Assembly: GCA_010645155.1 (NCBI GenBank)
Contig: JAAGOF010000041.1
Location: forward strand, 726,097-790,096
DNA: 64,000 bases
Direction: 5' to 3'
Source of the DNA: Tigriopus japonicus
Lineage: Eukaryota; Arthropoda; Copepoda; Harpacticoida; Harpacticidae
Shown here: positions 1 through 12,400 of the stretch, one piece after another
Layout of the letters: each line of letters starts with the position of its first letter
Numbering within the stretch: the first letter of the stretch is position 1
Notes under the pieces: model-generated
What the model saw: only the letters and a program-made list of their open reading frames with translations
The model's database searches: none
Told to the model about the DNA's origin: nothing
Translations under genes and position numbers: made by a program

Positions 1-7
1 TTGTAGT

Positions 8-323
8 GAACTTTTTGAAAAGACCTACACAGGTCTTGTTTTATGTAATTTGGCAACACTCAAACGAGTTCAATTTCGAGTTCTACCAGTAGTTACACTT
101 ACGGATTTCGAGTTGGCAGTGCTGCCATTTTTTATGGTAGGTCTATTGCCTGTTGAAAAGTTTTCTTGTGGTCAGATTTTGACCCAAAAACCTAGAAGGC
201 AAAACTCAGCCAAAAATCCAACTGAAACACATCAGAAATATTTATAACTATTGGTGGAACTTGAAATCGAACTAGTTCGAGTGTTGCCAAATTGGTCCCT
301 GTTTAGATCTTTTCAAAAAGTTC
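8..323. repeat. Foldback (inverted-repeat) element
   Basis: The left arm (about 8-90) is the reverse complement of the right arm (about 251-323). Both carry GTGTTGCCAAATT or its complement and AAAAGTTC near the outer ends. The spacer (about 91-250) has no convincing reading frame. Long arms with little between them fit a non-autonomous foldback or MITE-type element. I see no target-site duplication. Confidence 0.6.
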
Positions 324-356
324 TATACAACTGCCCTTTTTAACAGCGATAAACGA
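253..356 (+). repeat. Direct repeat unit, copy 1 (pairs with 797-899)
   Basis: About 100 bp from GGTGGAACTTGAAAT to GATAAACG is repeated at 797-899 in the same orientation with moderate divergence. It overlaps the right arm of the foldback at 8-323, so the copy at 797 is probably the remaining arm of a second, degraded element. No coding capacity is seen. Confidence 0.6.
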
Positions 357-796
357 CAAAAATTTCATTAATTTATCCATGTAAATAAGATTTAGAAGGC
401 TAAAATGATTTTTTGGGGGGATGAAGGCTTCCAATTCCAGCCTTTAGGATTTTAGTCTCATAGAGGGTGACAAACAGATTCCTCAGATATCCCAAGTTCT
501 TTGTTTTGAATGACTGCTTGGTTGTTGGGATAACTCAAGAGGTGCAACTAACTCATGTTTTCACCAAAGAAACTGCTGAACGGTTGTTTAGAATTCTGAA
601 TTCTGATTTCAGAATTTTGAACTACATTTCAACTACATTTTTTCTAGAGCCCAACTTGTTCTTATTTATTTAAGGGTATAATGCAACAGAAATGCAACAA
701 GCTGTTTTGCATTGGTTTCATCAATTTCCTCATCGGAAATATGTGGATAAATTGATGAAAGGCAGAGTCTCAAAACTTGATGTAGGTTTGTTCATA

Positions 797-899
797 GTGG
801 AACTTGAAATTGAACTGGTTAAAGTGTTGCCAAATTGGTACCTGTTTAGGCCTTTTCAAAAAGTTCTAAACAACTTGCCCTTTTTAACAGGGATAAACG
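797..899 (+). repeat. Direct repeat unit, copy 2
   Basis: This is the second copy of the roughly 100-bp unit at 253-356 (shared core AGTGTTGCCAAATTGGT). Stretches 357-796 and 900-1098 hold no feature I can support. Confidence 0.6.
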
Positions 900-1098
900 T
901 CTGAGTCAAAAATGGCAGCACTCCTGGTTCGAACGACCTCTTGTTCAGGATTTCTCATAAATGTCAAAAAACATTTGGAGTGGAGATCATCAGGGTTCTT
1001 TCCATTTTTTCATACAGTTGCATGACAAAAAAAATATTTATTCGTCCCCTGGGACCCCACTTTTTTTTAGTTTTACTCCTTTCATTATGTCATTTTGA

Positions 1099-2285
1099 CT
1101 TAATATCTGATACGAGGACCATGTGTCCACTTCGATTTTAAATTTATCTTTTGAAGGGGATGAGTAGTGGGAGCTTGTTCCCCTCTCATCACGGGTGGAC
1201 CTAGTATATATTTTTTATTGTTTCATATTTTTTTTCTAGCGATGCTTGGTATATTAATGGGGTTCAATATTGGTATAGAAATATTGAAGGGGATAAGGAT
1301 GGAAAATATAACCATTATGCAATTACAATTCGTAGATGTGTTAAAATGGTTTTCTTTTCGTGTGCATGTCTAATGATGGTCAGTGTCCAAAACTTCTTTG
1401 AAGTTTCGTCTCCTGAATTCGGGGTTGATTGGGATTTTTAAAAGAACTTTACCGCTCCAAAAGTAGGTAGGGATTACGGGGATAAAAATGAGAGGGGTCG
1501 GCTCTGAAATCTTGTCAAAGAGGGTAAGCCGGATTCTAGCTAAGGCTGATCCAACCTTCACCGTCAACAGACGTTGCACAAGATACTGTATTTGACGCAA
1601 CCAAGTCTCTAGAGATGTGGTCGATGTAAGGAAATGAAGAATAGCATTGTTTGAGGAGAAGTGAATTCCAATATATCGCTTTAGAAATTTGGTAAAGGTT
1701 GCGTTGGTTGCGTCCCATCCGTTTCTTGACATTGAGCAAGAGATCCAGATCGGTAAGCCGTATTCATAGAGTGGTAGGATGTAAGTTTGAAAAATCTCCT
1801 TGGCCAGATCAAAGGGGAGCTGTGACGAATATTTAAAGATGGAAACAGACACCCTAGCCTGGCTCTTGCTATTATGTTAATATGTCGAATATGAGTGAAG
1901 GCGACGAGTTGTGACGTGAATGTTACTCCTAAGTAGCAAAATTGGTTGACACGTTCAATGAATTCTCCTTTATAGATTAATTTGCAGTCCGGTAGCCTTC
2001 CTTTGTGGAACACTAGAACCTTTGACTTAGGAACGTTCACCTCGAGGTCATTGACGCTGCAATATTTCACGAGGTCGTCTAGAGCATGTTGAAGGTCGGG
2101 CTTAATGCTCCCAACGAGACATAAATCATCAGCGCACATTAAGCACTTGATATTCTTGGGTCCAAGAGTGATTCCTTGGTGTGAAAGATTGGTAGTTTGT
2201 CACGTACAAAGAGGTTGAATAGGAGGGGTGAGCAAGGGTCGCCTTGAAGGACTCCATTATTGCAGTACCACAAGGCTCGGCCCAC
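1099..2285 (+). pseudogene. U2 snRNA pseudogene, 5'-truncated and split by a LINE insertion
   Basis: Two blocks together match U2 snRNA on the plus strand: 1099-1207 corresponds to U2 nt 54-162 (starts CTTAATATCTGATACGAGG) and 2258-2285 to nt 160-187 (TATTGCAGTACCACAAGG to the 3' end), numbered against the complete copy at 22885-23071. The first 53 nt, including the branch-point-recognition region, are missing. The 1,050 bp between the blocks encodes antisense reverse transcriptase. TAT at 1205-1207 and again at 2258-2260 is a short target-site duplication. Stem-loop IIb and stem III are still recognisable. It cannot make functional U2. Confidence 0.85.
1208..2257 (-). mobile_element. 5'-truncated LINE fragment (RT domain to 3' end) inserted in U2 snRNA copy
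   Basis: Read on the minus strand, the fragment opens inside the reverse-transcriptase domain: a QGDPCSPLLFNLF motif near 2250-2200, then CADDLCLVG (the A/YxDD catalytic box) near 2135, then RT thumb and C-terminal sequence to a stop near 1370, followed by about 160 bp of AT-rich 3' sequence ending AATAAAAAATATATA. The frame shifts at least twice, near 2140 and near 1855, so it is a relic. The 5' truncation at the RT domain is typical of target-primed reverse transcription. The clade is not certain. U2-specific elements (Keno, Tx1 clade) are known in other animals, but membership is not shown here. Confidence 0.8.
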
Positions 2286-2374
2286 AACCCTTCACGCCAG
2301 TCATAATCCAATATTTGTTATGTATTCTCTGTTCTCTCCTTCAATTTTCAGTAATGTAAAAACAATTATATGAT

Positions 2375-2690
2375 GCACAAAGACGTTTTGGTGTACCGTT
2401 TTTCGGCTTTTTGAGGTAATAACGGACCATTCCAAGTCAAATAACTCAGTTGATGATAAATTTTTATTATTATTATTTAATTTAAGTTCAACAAGTAACA
2501 ACATGGTCTCTACATATGGAGCAAGTAGTTATTTAATAAATATTGTAATTAATTAGTTGTTAGGTGTATGTTTTTCCCTGGACCTAAACTTAAGTCATAC
2601 AATAAAAGTGAAGTTGTTCCATATTGCATTGTGGATCCAAAAAAATCATTATTTCTTTTGGCAATTCGATGCAAACCTAATAATTCATCT
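2375..2690 (+). repeat. Interspersed repeat family R1, copy A
   Basis: About 320 bp shared with 29561-29903 (same orientation) and with 22353-22592 and 26413-26632 (opposite orientation). Landmarks in order are TTTTGGTGTA, AACTCAGTTG, a GGAGYAAGTAGTTWAT block, TTTTCCCTTGGACCTA or a variant, GTTGTTCC, and GATCCAAAAAA. It carries no long ORF. It begins about 90 bp after the split U2 copy. Confidence 0.65.
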
Positions 2691-3385
2691 AATTCTTGGA
2701 GAATATTGGGTTTTGTAGATGATAATTCAATCCACGAAGCATAATGATCAAGTGTCAAAACATTGCACAGCTGGGAAAATATCAAAGATCTACAATTGAG
2801 AAATGTTTTGACCTGACCTTTCTTCCAATAAAAAAAATCGTTGTAATTCTTCTTTCTGCCTGATTAGTTCAGCGTTTCCATCATTATTGGTGCCTGAAAT
2901 AGTTTTTTTTTTAGAAACGATTATAATTCTGGGTGGAAGCTCCTTTTCGGTGCGACTGGAATTTTGCTCAAGTTTATATGATGTGGCTTCCTAATTTTGT
3001 CTCTTGCCAAAATAAAAGACATGGCCATTGATAAACCCAAGAATTAGACGTCATGAAATTGTTTCTTTTTTTCAATTCAGAGCATTTTGAAGGACTGCCT
3101 TGAAAACGTCAAGCGTTTTTTTTTTTTTGGTTGAAAATGATTTTAGGTATTTCGATGTTAATTTTGATGGTTGTGTTAAAGAAATACGGTCGAAAATATT
3201 TTATCAAATAAATGTATTCCCATTTCAAGGAGAATATTTTGTATGATTTTTTGTTGATAAATGTGGGGAAAGCCAAGTCATCATGATTTTTACACGTATT
3301 TTCAAGTTGTCTGCGGCGTGTCATGTTTTCGAAATCTACCTTCCAACTGAATCAAGTTCATATTTTGGGCTAATTTATCGATGCC
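2691..3385. other. Gene-free stretch
   Basis: AT-rich intergenic DNA between the R1 repeat and the polyadenylation signal of the next gene. I see no supported gene or repeat in it; the short ORF at 3109-3324 (minus) has no family features. Confidence 0.5.
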
Positions 3386-3391
3386 TTTATT
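3386..3391 (-). terminator. Polyadenylation signal AATAAA for the low-complexity secreted protein gene
   Basis: TTTATT on the plus strand gives AATAAA on the minus strand, 38 bp past the TGA stop at 3429-3431. Position and strand fit the 3' end of the gene at 3429-13190, which would then have a very short 3' UTR. Confidence 0.55.
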
Positions 3392-3428
3392 GGTTTAAAA
3401 AAATGTATGGCTAACATGGAATCACAAC

Positions 3429-6400
3429 TCAATGTTCTGTCTGAGCCTCTGATTTCCGTGCTCCTTGATCTGTTTCCTTGAGCTTTTTCTTGGGAGGTCC
3501 TTTTTTGGCACGGCGCACTTTCTGTCTTTTCATCACTGTCTTTGGCGTCGAAGTCACATCACTTTCCACGGTTCCATTCGAAACCAGTTTCTGATAAGAG
3601 GGATTTGGAAGACTCTCCAAACTATTGGACAGCTCTTCATCGTCTGGATCAACGTAATCATAGTAGTAATAATAATAGTACTCATAGTCCTTATCACCTC
3701 CTTCGATTTTGGTCAGATTGTCCCTCTTAATTATTGGTATCCCATTGTCGATCGTTTTGGGAGGGTCGGGTTCAAGTCGGGTTTGTCGTCTCCGGGTGTC
3801 AGTGGGCGGGGCAGGCACACTTTTGGGCGTGGTGAGCTCTTGCGCTTTGACATCATCCACGTGAAGGACAGATTCCGTGAAGTCGTCGTAAGAGGGCTCA
3901 GGTTTTGAATCCGAATCGGCAGGGTCCCCGTACCATGGTTTCCCTTTGGTTAAAAGTTGAATGGTCTCTTTGTTTTGAAGATTGGGAGGTTGTGGTTGAT
4001 TTTTCTGAGAGATGACCATATTTGTATTACTGGGCGATGTATGATGATATCCTAAAAGAAATAGTGCAACGGTTTTGTCATTGTTTTTTAGACTGAATTG
4101 TGACGGGCAACACCGATATACGTATATCCCGTTTTAATTACAAAGAGCTGTTGAAAAAACCTGAGGAATATTGTCAAGTATAAGTATGTAAATGAGTACC
4201 AAATGACTAGACAAACCCTAACTATTTTCCTAAAAATATAAGATTTGTTTAACATTTAAACATCGAATTTATAACTTTGATCTCGTCAATTTCATTGAGA
4301 TACGTCTTTCTAAAAATGCTTTTCACATTTGATTTTAAGTCCATTTCTTTTTCAAATCTTTTCGAATAGGCGTTTACCAAAACTTTCGTAGTACTTTAAA
4401 AGGTGCTTCTTGGCAATTTTAAAAATTTGTGAATTTGAATAGATTTTTGTTGAAGGTTCCTACAATTACTTTTTCCTTGTTTAAACGGTCCCATTTTCAT
4501 ACAAAAACATGATATTTAAAAAAAATAATGTATTCGACTAATAAAACAGAAAAATCCCCCGTAATATAAGACAGCATAGGAAGTTTGTTTTGAATAGAGA
4601 AATCAAATTTTGAACAAAGATTTTATAAAACTAAAGTTGATGCTGTGAAACTAGAAGCATATCATAACTGGAATTGACTTCGAAAAGCCTCATCTTTCCG
4701 AGTACAATTGAAAACAGAATGTATGAGAAATGAACGAACAAAAACGACTTCTGGTCACCCTATACCTTGCATTCTTTGTTTACTCCGATCAACAAACACT
4801 TTGAGCAGGTTAACCGGGTTGATATGCCCAAACAAGGGATGGCTGGAATCGTCTTCAGTTTCCTCTTCGTTCAGAACCGTCTTCCCATATTGCTTCATCA
4901 CCTCCATAAGATGCTTCCGTCGTACATTAGCGACCGGAGAGTCCTCTATAATCGGTGCTTGATCGATGCTATGGTACATTCTGTCATTTTGTATCCTTCG
5001 GTTATCATTGTCTCTGAAGAAAAAATCAAAGGTATTAAAAATCGTTGTACAGGTCAAGTTACTAGAAGTCATACCAACCTTTCAAAGTTGTATGAAAAGG
5101 GTCCAATGGACACAGAATTGCTGTCGTCTAATGGTTTCTTGGAGAACAGGTTCAGATGGAGTAGTACCTCATGTTTGTTATCATGGGATGAACCCCGCGG
5201 GTAACCTTGTTTGGAGTTGCCATCCATTGGATAAACATCCAATCCAATGCTCATGGGACCACCCTTTGGTGGGGATGGTGCGGAATCAAATATTTTGTCC
5301 TCAAGATATCCCGTTCCTGTGGAGTAATCCGGACCATCGGGCCGAGTTGGGTCGTAATCCAGAGGAACTGCAGGTCTATGTCCCAAGGTCTCATGATGAT
5401 TGGAGTTCTGATAGCCGTGATTGGTTCCAGGGATACTGGTGTACTCAATATAAGTATTTGGACCATGCGGGTTATTGGGGGTGTAAATCTCAGTGGTCTC
5501 AGGCTTATGGTTATGCACATCAAAGGAAGGTTTGTGACTATGACTGTAGACGTTAGCGTTGTTATACTTGTCATCATGCTCAGAGGGTAAGTAAATATCG
5601 TTATGCTGGTTATGGTAGACCACTGTGGGTTTCTGAGTGGGTAAGTTGTGTGGTCGCTTCGCAGGTTTATGGTAAGTGGGGTTATGGTTATTATGGTTAT
5701 GGTATTTAGTGTTGTCTGTATGGGGACCATGCTGAATACTTTCAGGGGGCACTGGGAACATATTCACTTCAGGTTTGGCGTTATGTGAATAAGTATCCGT
5801 CAGAACTTGCGGAGGCTGGGCAAAAAAGGTGTAATCACTAGGGTTAATTATGCCGTTAACGGGCTTCTTTTTGAATGGCTTTGTTTGGATTACCTTGTGG
5901 ACGCCGGGTGGTCCACTTGGGATGCGGTTGGACAAGTTATTGATTTTGTTAAAGATCCCCTGGCTGATTGTATCGAAATTACTTGGGGGTCGGTAATGGA
6001 CTGGTGGAGGAACGGGTTTGGGTGGAGGAGTTGGTCGAGAAACTGGACGATATGCCGGTTGGTACTCAAAATGCTCAATCACTTCACCACTTGTTTCCGG
6101 TGGATACAGCACATTATTCCCATCATAGATATCTGGTCCGGGAGGACTAGAAAACGTTTCCGGCCGGACGTTGTTCTCGAAAACGGGGGGAATGACGGTG
6201 GATTGTGGAGGACGGAAAACTGGGTTTTTGGGAAAGTCTGGATGATAGTAGTCGTTGTTATCGTTGTCGTGATCATGGTCTTCATTGGTATGTTCATAGT
6301 CATGTGTGTTGTGGTCTTCCGTGGGTCTGAATTTATTGAAATGTTTGTCAAATTTGATTGGGCTCACTTCTGTAAACACTTGGGGTAGTTTGGGGCGATC

Positions 6401-9400
6401 ATCATGTGTATATTCATGGCTGTGGTGATCATCAGTGTCCTCATCATCGTGTTCTGAAGTGCCATGTGATGCTGAATGATGATAATTGTTTGGGTAAGAA
6501 CCATGACTGTGCTCCACAATATTCCCTGAAGGAGGCTCAGGATGATATTGGTTTGTACCAGGATAGGAAGGATAATGATACACCTTGCTTGGTGGATGAG
6601 TCGGTCCTTTGTATCCAATGGGAGGCCTGTAACCACTATAACCCGGTTTTTCATCAGTATCTTCGTCATGGTCCTCTTCAACATAATCCTCGTGAAGTTC
6701 GATTCCAGCATGGTTTTTGTTCCTGTGCCCATAGTCAATTCTTTCATTGATTTCGTCCACATGACTAATGATATCCTGAATGTTTCCTGAATCCCGTGGA
6801 TGGGATACACCAGGTATATCTACCCCAGGATGAAGGGGAGGAGGTCGTAAAATAGGGCTTCTTGTGGTAGGTGGATGGATGTAAACCGTGTTTGGATATT
6901 CGTCTTCAGGGGAAGGAGAAGCAGGTCGACCAAAAATATTTGGCGGGTAAGTTTCTTCAGAGGAACTAACTCGTTTGGGAAAGCCTTGAAAGTTGTTCTG
7001 GAACTCCTCATCAATGACACTTTGAACATCCTGGTAAGGACGAGTGATTGAGTAGGGATCATCTGACAAGCTCTCTCCAACATCCTGATACCGCCGATCA
7101 CTAATTGACGGACCACGGTTTGGATTATACCGATCGTAATCATCGTTATCGTCATTGAAGTCACCATGAAAGTCCCCTTCAAATTCCTCATGCAACTCAA
7201 TGTCATATTTTTCGTCATGATTATCATTGTAAGGCCCTCGACGTTGGGACTGTCCACGGTTGTTCCCTCCACGATGATTTGGTGAGGTAGGAACTGGTCG
7301 CCTATGTCTCTTTGTTGTGAAATCATCCAAACGTAATGGAGGAAGGGGTCTTCGTCGTTGAATCATGGGGTTCCTATTAGGACCCGGTATCCGAGGTAAT
7401 CTTTGCCAATTCCGCCTATTCTTTTGACGATTAGCCAGAAAATTTGGAGGAGGTGGGACACGTGACATGACATTCATGGACTCAAACTCGCCTAGACTCC
7501 CCATGCGCTTTGAAAACACATTTTCCCTTAAAAGACCTTTGTTGAGCAGGCTAACATCTAAAGGGGGAGCAGGTGGTCGTGATGGAGGTTCTGGAGGAAG
7601 AATCCCGTCTAAAAGTACGTCGGGTCCAAGGTCATTATAAATATTTTGATGATCTAGAGAATTCAGTGTTCGGTTCAGAATATTTGTGATAGAGTCTGGA
7701 ATGGAATGCTGGGTTTCTATGTTTGGGGAAAAGTGGTGAGAAATCACTTGAGGATTTGGCTGTTGCACTCCTTGTACTGGGTTTTGTATGATATTCACCG
7801 GGTAGGGATTTTCTTGGTGGACCACAATGACAGTAGCTCCATTTCCGGACGGATCTTCGTTTCTTCGTTTTTTCTTTCGTGGACCATCCTCGTCCAAGTT
7901 CTTAGCAGAACTTTCCTCTTTTGGTGGTCCAGGATCATCAGGATTCTGATACACTGGGTCCAATTTAGATGGGTGAATTCGCGTGTTGTCCAATGGTTTA
8001 TTAGGCGCCCTTGGTGGAGGGAATGGGTATGGTGGTCCCGGCATTTGATGTAGGAATGGATTTGGCGGTGGTGGTGAATATCCTGGAGGACCATCTCTTC
8101 TATCGACAGGTCCCAAATTGGGTGGACCATTGCCTGGTCTTGGAGGACCATATCCTGTATTCCCTCCTCTGTAACTGGTATTAGGTCTATTAAGTCGATT
8201 GCCCCGGTTATACCCTCTGGGACCAGATTCTTGGAATTGAGGCCTACGGACACCAGTGTTTCTTCTTGGAGGTGAATAGTCACGGGGTCCAGATCCCAGG
8301 GATCCTCCGTCATAATCGTCCCCGTGATCTCTTGGTCCTGAATAACTGGGGCCATCGTCCCAATACCCCGGGTTGTAATCAGAGTCGTAGTCATTGTGGT
8401 ACTCATTGTTATAATCGTTATATCCACCCCCACCTACTCTTCCTCCCCATCCTCCCTGACCACGATTTCCTCCTCTGTAAGATTGATTGCGTCGATAAGG
8501 TTTTCGTCGGTTCTTCATGTACCTATTGAAGAATGGTCGGACTCGGAATCGATTCAACATATTGTTTACAAAATACCGCCGCCGCCCACCATACCTTTTT
8601 GCGAATTGATCCTGCCTTAAGCGGTTTTCTCCCGCGTAGTTCAGTGTATCGTCATCATCGTCGTCGTCCGTGAAGTCTTTGAATGTCTCAATTATGTCAT
8701 CTGGGTCAAGAAACTCCAGTTCCTCCTCTTCCACATACTCACCACCATCATTATGCCCATATTCTTCTTTTGAATTTTTGTGCTGCAAAATATCAGGTTA
8801 AAAATGTTTAACCCAACTCTCATTCAGTTTTTCATAGTCTCATCCACAGTTTCGATAAATGGAGGCAAAAGTGTCGACATTTCAGGGTTGTCATATCAAG
8901 CTTTTGAAGATAGTTAGTGTACAGTTTGGTTTAAGACCACTGAGACCTATGCATTGCAAAAACATCCGTACCGAGGGTCACTTCAATGAATCAAAAATAA
9001 CTGTTTCCTCGATCCTTTTAGAACTGCATCAAACCTCAAGCCAACAAGTTTCTCCCCTAATGATGTTGCCTCTTCTTGTTAAGAACAAATGAGAATATAA
9101 GACTAAAAATGCAATAACTGAAGAGCAATTTTTCCTGGGAGTTGTGGAGGTTTTACTATGATTTATTAACCAACGAAGTATCAGTTTTGTTGGGAACATT
9201 TCAATTCAACATTTTCAATAATGCAATTGGTTTGCATTGGGCGTGTTCAATGGCAAAATAATGACAAGCCAATACAAACAGCTGCCGAAAAGAAGTAATT
9301 GACAGCAAAGTAGTCATGGACCGAAAGGGCTCATATCCGAAACCGAAAGTTTCGGCCGAAAGAGGGCTTAACCGAAACCGAAACCGAAAGCAGCTGATTA

Positions 9401-12400
9401 CAAAATTGTTCAAATGCAATATCTGCCTTAAAAATTAGAATGCTCATGTGTTCGATGTTGGGTAGTCGCAAATTTTGAAAAATCGGAAAACTTAAATTTC
9501 AGAGGTTTTTGGACCATTTTTTCTTGATTTTGTTGTCGAACTCCATTTTACATAGTGCTTGTCTGCTTTCGGTTTCGGTAGGCATAACCGAAACCGAAAC
9601 CGAAATTTCGGCCGAAAGCGCTTTCGGTCCATCACTACAGCAAAGTGCTTCAGAGCAAGACAAACCCATAAGCCATATTTTTGTTTTGCGGAGCTTTAAG
9701 CGACAGCCTCTTCACGTAGTTTTTCTTTTCAAATGAGCTTTGGGCCAGACTTAAGACTAAGATGCCTGTTTCAATCTTGGTTTTGTCAATTGAAACAAAA
9801 GCTACAAAGAGTGAGAAGAGAATTGGAACTCTTACTTAACCCTTTTGTCAATGTTGGGATAAGTTATTCTCTCAATCATCCAAACTATAAATTTTCTCCT
9901 GTACAATGACTAGAGACGGACAAAAAGTGCAAATAACTATGTGCTTTTTGTTGCCAAATGTTGCACAAAAATAGCCCAAAGTCATAAAATAAAATGCAGA
10001 GAAACGTGGAAACCGCAAATAAACTCCATAATATCGAAAAAAAAACAAAATTTCTCATGCACAAAGGAATAGGTCAGGAGTTCTTTAACTTTTTTAAGCC
10101 AAGGCCCCTTAAACGCTTCTTGAGAAGCTTGGGGCTCCTGGGGAGCAAAACCATCCTCAACAACTCGTTTTTAGTGCATGTCTCCTTTCGGTTTTGGTAG
10201 GCATAATCAGACCTGTTCAATTATCTTATCTAGATAAAAGATAAAGATAAAAGATAGTTTATCTTTTATCTTTATCTAGATACTTTTTTCGGGAAAGTAT
10301 CTTAAAGTATCTTTATCTAGATACTTTTTTCGGGAAAGTATCTTAAACTATCTTTATCTAGATACTTTTTTCGGGAAACTATCTTAAACTATCTTTATCT
10401 AGATACTTTTTTCGGGAAACTATCTTAAACTATCTTTATCTAAATACTTTTTTCGGGAAAGTATCTTAAAGTATCTTTATCTAGATACTTTTTTCGGGAA
10501 AGTATCTTAAAGTATCTTTATCTAGATACTTTTTTCGGAAAACTATCTTGAAATATCTTTATCTAGATACTTTTTTGGAAAACTATCATGAACTATCTTT
10601 ATCTAGATAATGTGTTCTCTCAATCTTTTGTGTTAAAGCATCCATTATGCATTGTTTTGTATGCATTATGCATTTTCCCATAGATAAGATACTTCTAGAT
10701 ACTTTTCTTCATAATGCATAATGTCAAATTACTTGTGCATTATGTACATTGAGAGTGAACACATTATGCACATTGAGTGAGGAATCTGAGGATGCATTCA
10801 TTATCCACTTTGAGGAAGGGTGCATAATGCATCCACTCTCAAGTCTTAACATGTATAATGCATCCACTTTCAATGTGCATAATGCACAAATAATTTGACA
10901 TTATGTATAATGAAGAAAAGTATCTAGAAGTATCTTATCTAGATAGTTTTTTGGGAAAGTATCTTAAAGTATCTTTATCTAGATACTTTTTTCGGGAAAA
11001 TATCTTAAAGTATCTTTATCTAGATACTTTTTTCGGGAAAGTATCTTAAACTATCTTTATCTAGATACTTTGCGGAAAATACTATCTTATCTAGATACTT
11101 TTTCAAAGTATCTTGAATAGGTTTGAGCATAATCGAAATTTCAAGTGTAATTTCGGCTGAAAACTCTTTCGGACCGCCCTTGTAACTTGGATGCTATGAA
11201 GTAGATGGGATTGCAAGGTTGGTCATATTGGCTCTGTGTTTTGCAAGAATATGCACAATTCATGGTTTTGATTATAAAATTACAATAAAATTAAAAAGAC
11301 AATGCTATTGAACAGAAACAGGTGTAAAACAGGGCATTATGTTAGCTGTCTTGATGGTTTTGAAGTTGGACGATGCAAATTTGTTTTCTAACATCACTTA
11401 CACTTGTTCTCGTATAAAACAGTGATCTTTTAGAGAATTTTCTCATTCAAGAACGAGCACAAAAAGTGCGCATTTTTCCGACATCCTAACCAAAAGTGTT
11501 CAAATGTGTAATCCAATTACTGATGGGAATTCACAAGCTATCAAGCACTTCAAATTTTCAAGTTGGGCCTGTTTCCATTTCAGCTACCTCAAGCCAAACC
11601 AAGCACAAATCAGTTTCAAGGCACAAAGCTCAGAGGACCTTTAGTTGGTAGCAGGGTTGCCAAGCTATAAGCAATCCTTTTTGACTGATCTGTAAATGAG
11701 TAACCAATAACTGTTATCCTGACTACTTCAGACTTTGGCAATTTTTGCTGGATTTGTCAGGACATTAGCCTTATAAGAGGCTATATAAAGAATGCTTAGT
11801 CAAACTTATGTGTAAACCCCATTAGTTCTTACATGGTGTCCAACAAGTTGAAATCTTACTGGCAAACCTGAAATGGGGTGAATCTGCTTGAGCTTTCAAG
11901 CACAGGTGGAAATTGTCGTTTGGGCCAAAGTCTTCTTTTTTTGTTCCCATCAAAAAATCCAACCTAGGTCAAAACATCTCAAATTCTGACTAGACACCTA
12001 ACGTTGCCAAACAAGCCCTTTTTGTTTCATCCATGCGCAAAAACATTTTAAGAGGTCACTCGAACCTCCGGAGCATTGTCCATAGTCTTCTCAAAATATG
12101 AGACGGCCAATTTTAATTAAGATTTATGCCCTTCTTGTTATAATATCTACCGCTCAAATCTGATAAAAAAATTCCACTAGTTCACTTTATCAAAAATAAA
12201 TAACATATTTTGAACGATTTTAAGCCAAATTCCTGAATAAAAGGGGGGAAATAAAGGCGGAAAGTGCAAAAAGGCAGAAAAACTAGTTTGTATTACTAAA
12301 AATATTTCTGTGCACTTCTTGCCTGTCCTTAACAATCGTAAATAAGACGCTGAAGTGTCACATTGTTTGCCTCCCCTCATCTTGAACAATAAACACAATT

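Larger units (their letters stand above)
10209..11126. mobile_element. 918-bp non-autonomous element carrying 41-bp tandem repeats, with 8-bp TSD
   Basis: GCATAATC stands at 10201-10208 and again at 11127-11134, where it restores the host MITE sequence, so it is an 8-bp target duplication. The ends are short inverted repeats (AGACCTGTTCAA on the left; AAACCTATTCAA reading inward from the right). Most of the interior is tandem repeat and palindrome. The TSD length suggests hAT-type mobilisation. The exact ends are uncertain by about 2 bp. Confidence 0.65.
10171..11178 (+). mobile_element. hAT MITE, copy 4: 3' part only, split by a nested element
   Basis: TAGTGCATGTCTCCTTTCGGTTTTGG at 10171-10196, running to 10208, matches the last third of the MITE, and the match resumes at about 11127-11178 (CATAATCGAAATTTC to CTTTCGGACCG). 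The 918 bp between the two halves is a separate insertion. The left half of the MITE is missing. Confidence 0.6.

Noticed and set aside
5251..8433. Many long plus- and minus-strand ORFs inside 5-9 kb (for example 5966-6388, 7795-8433)
   Set aside because: They overlap the 3.7-kb exon of the low-complexity gene in other frames. The biased codon composition of that exon produces these shadows; none has domain motifs or splice context.
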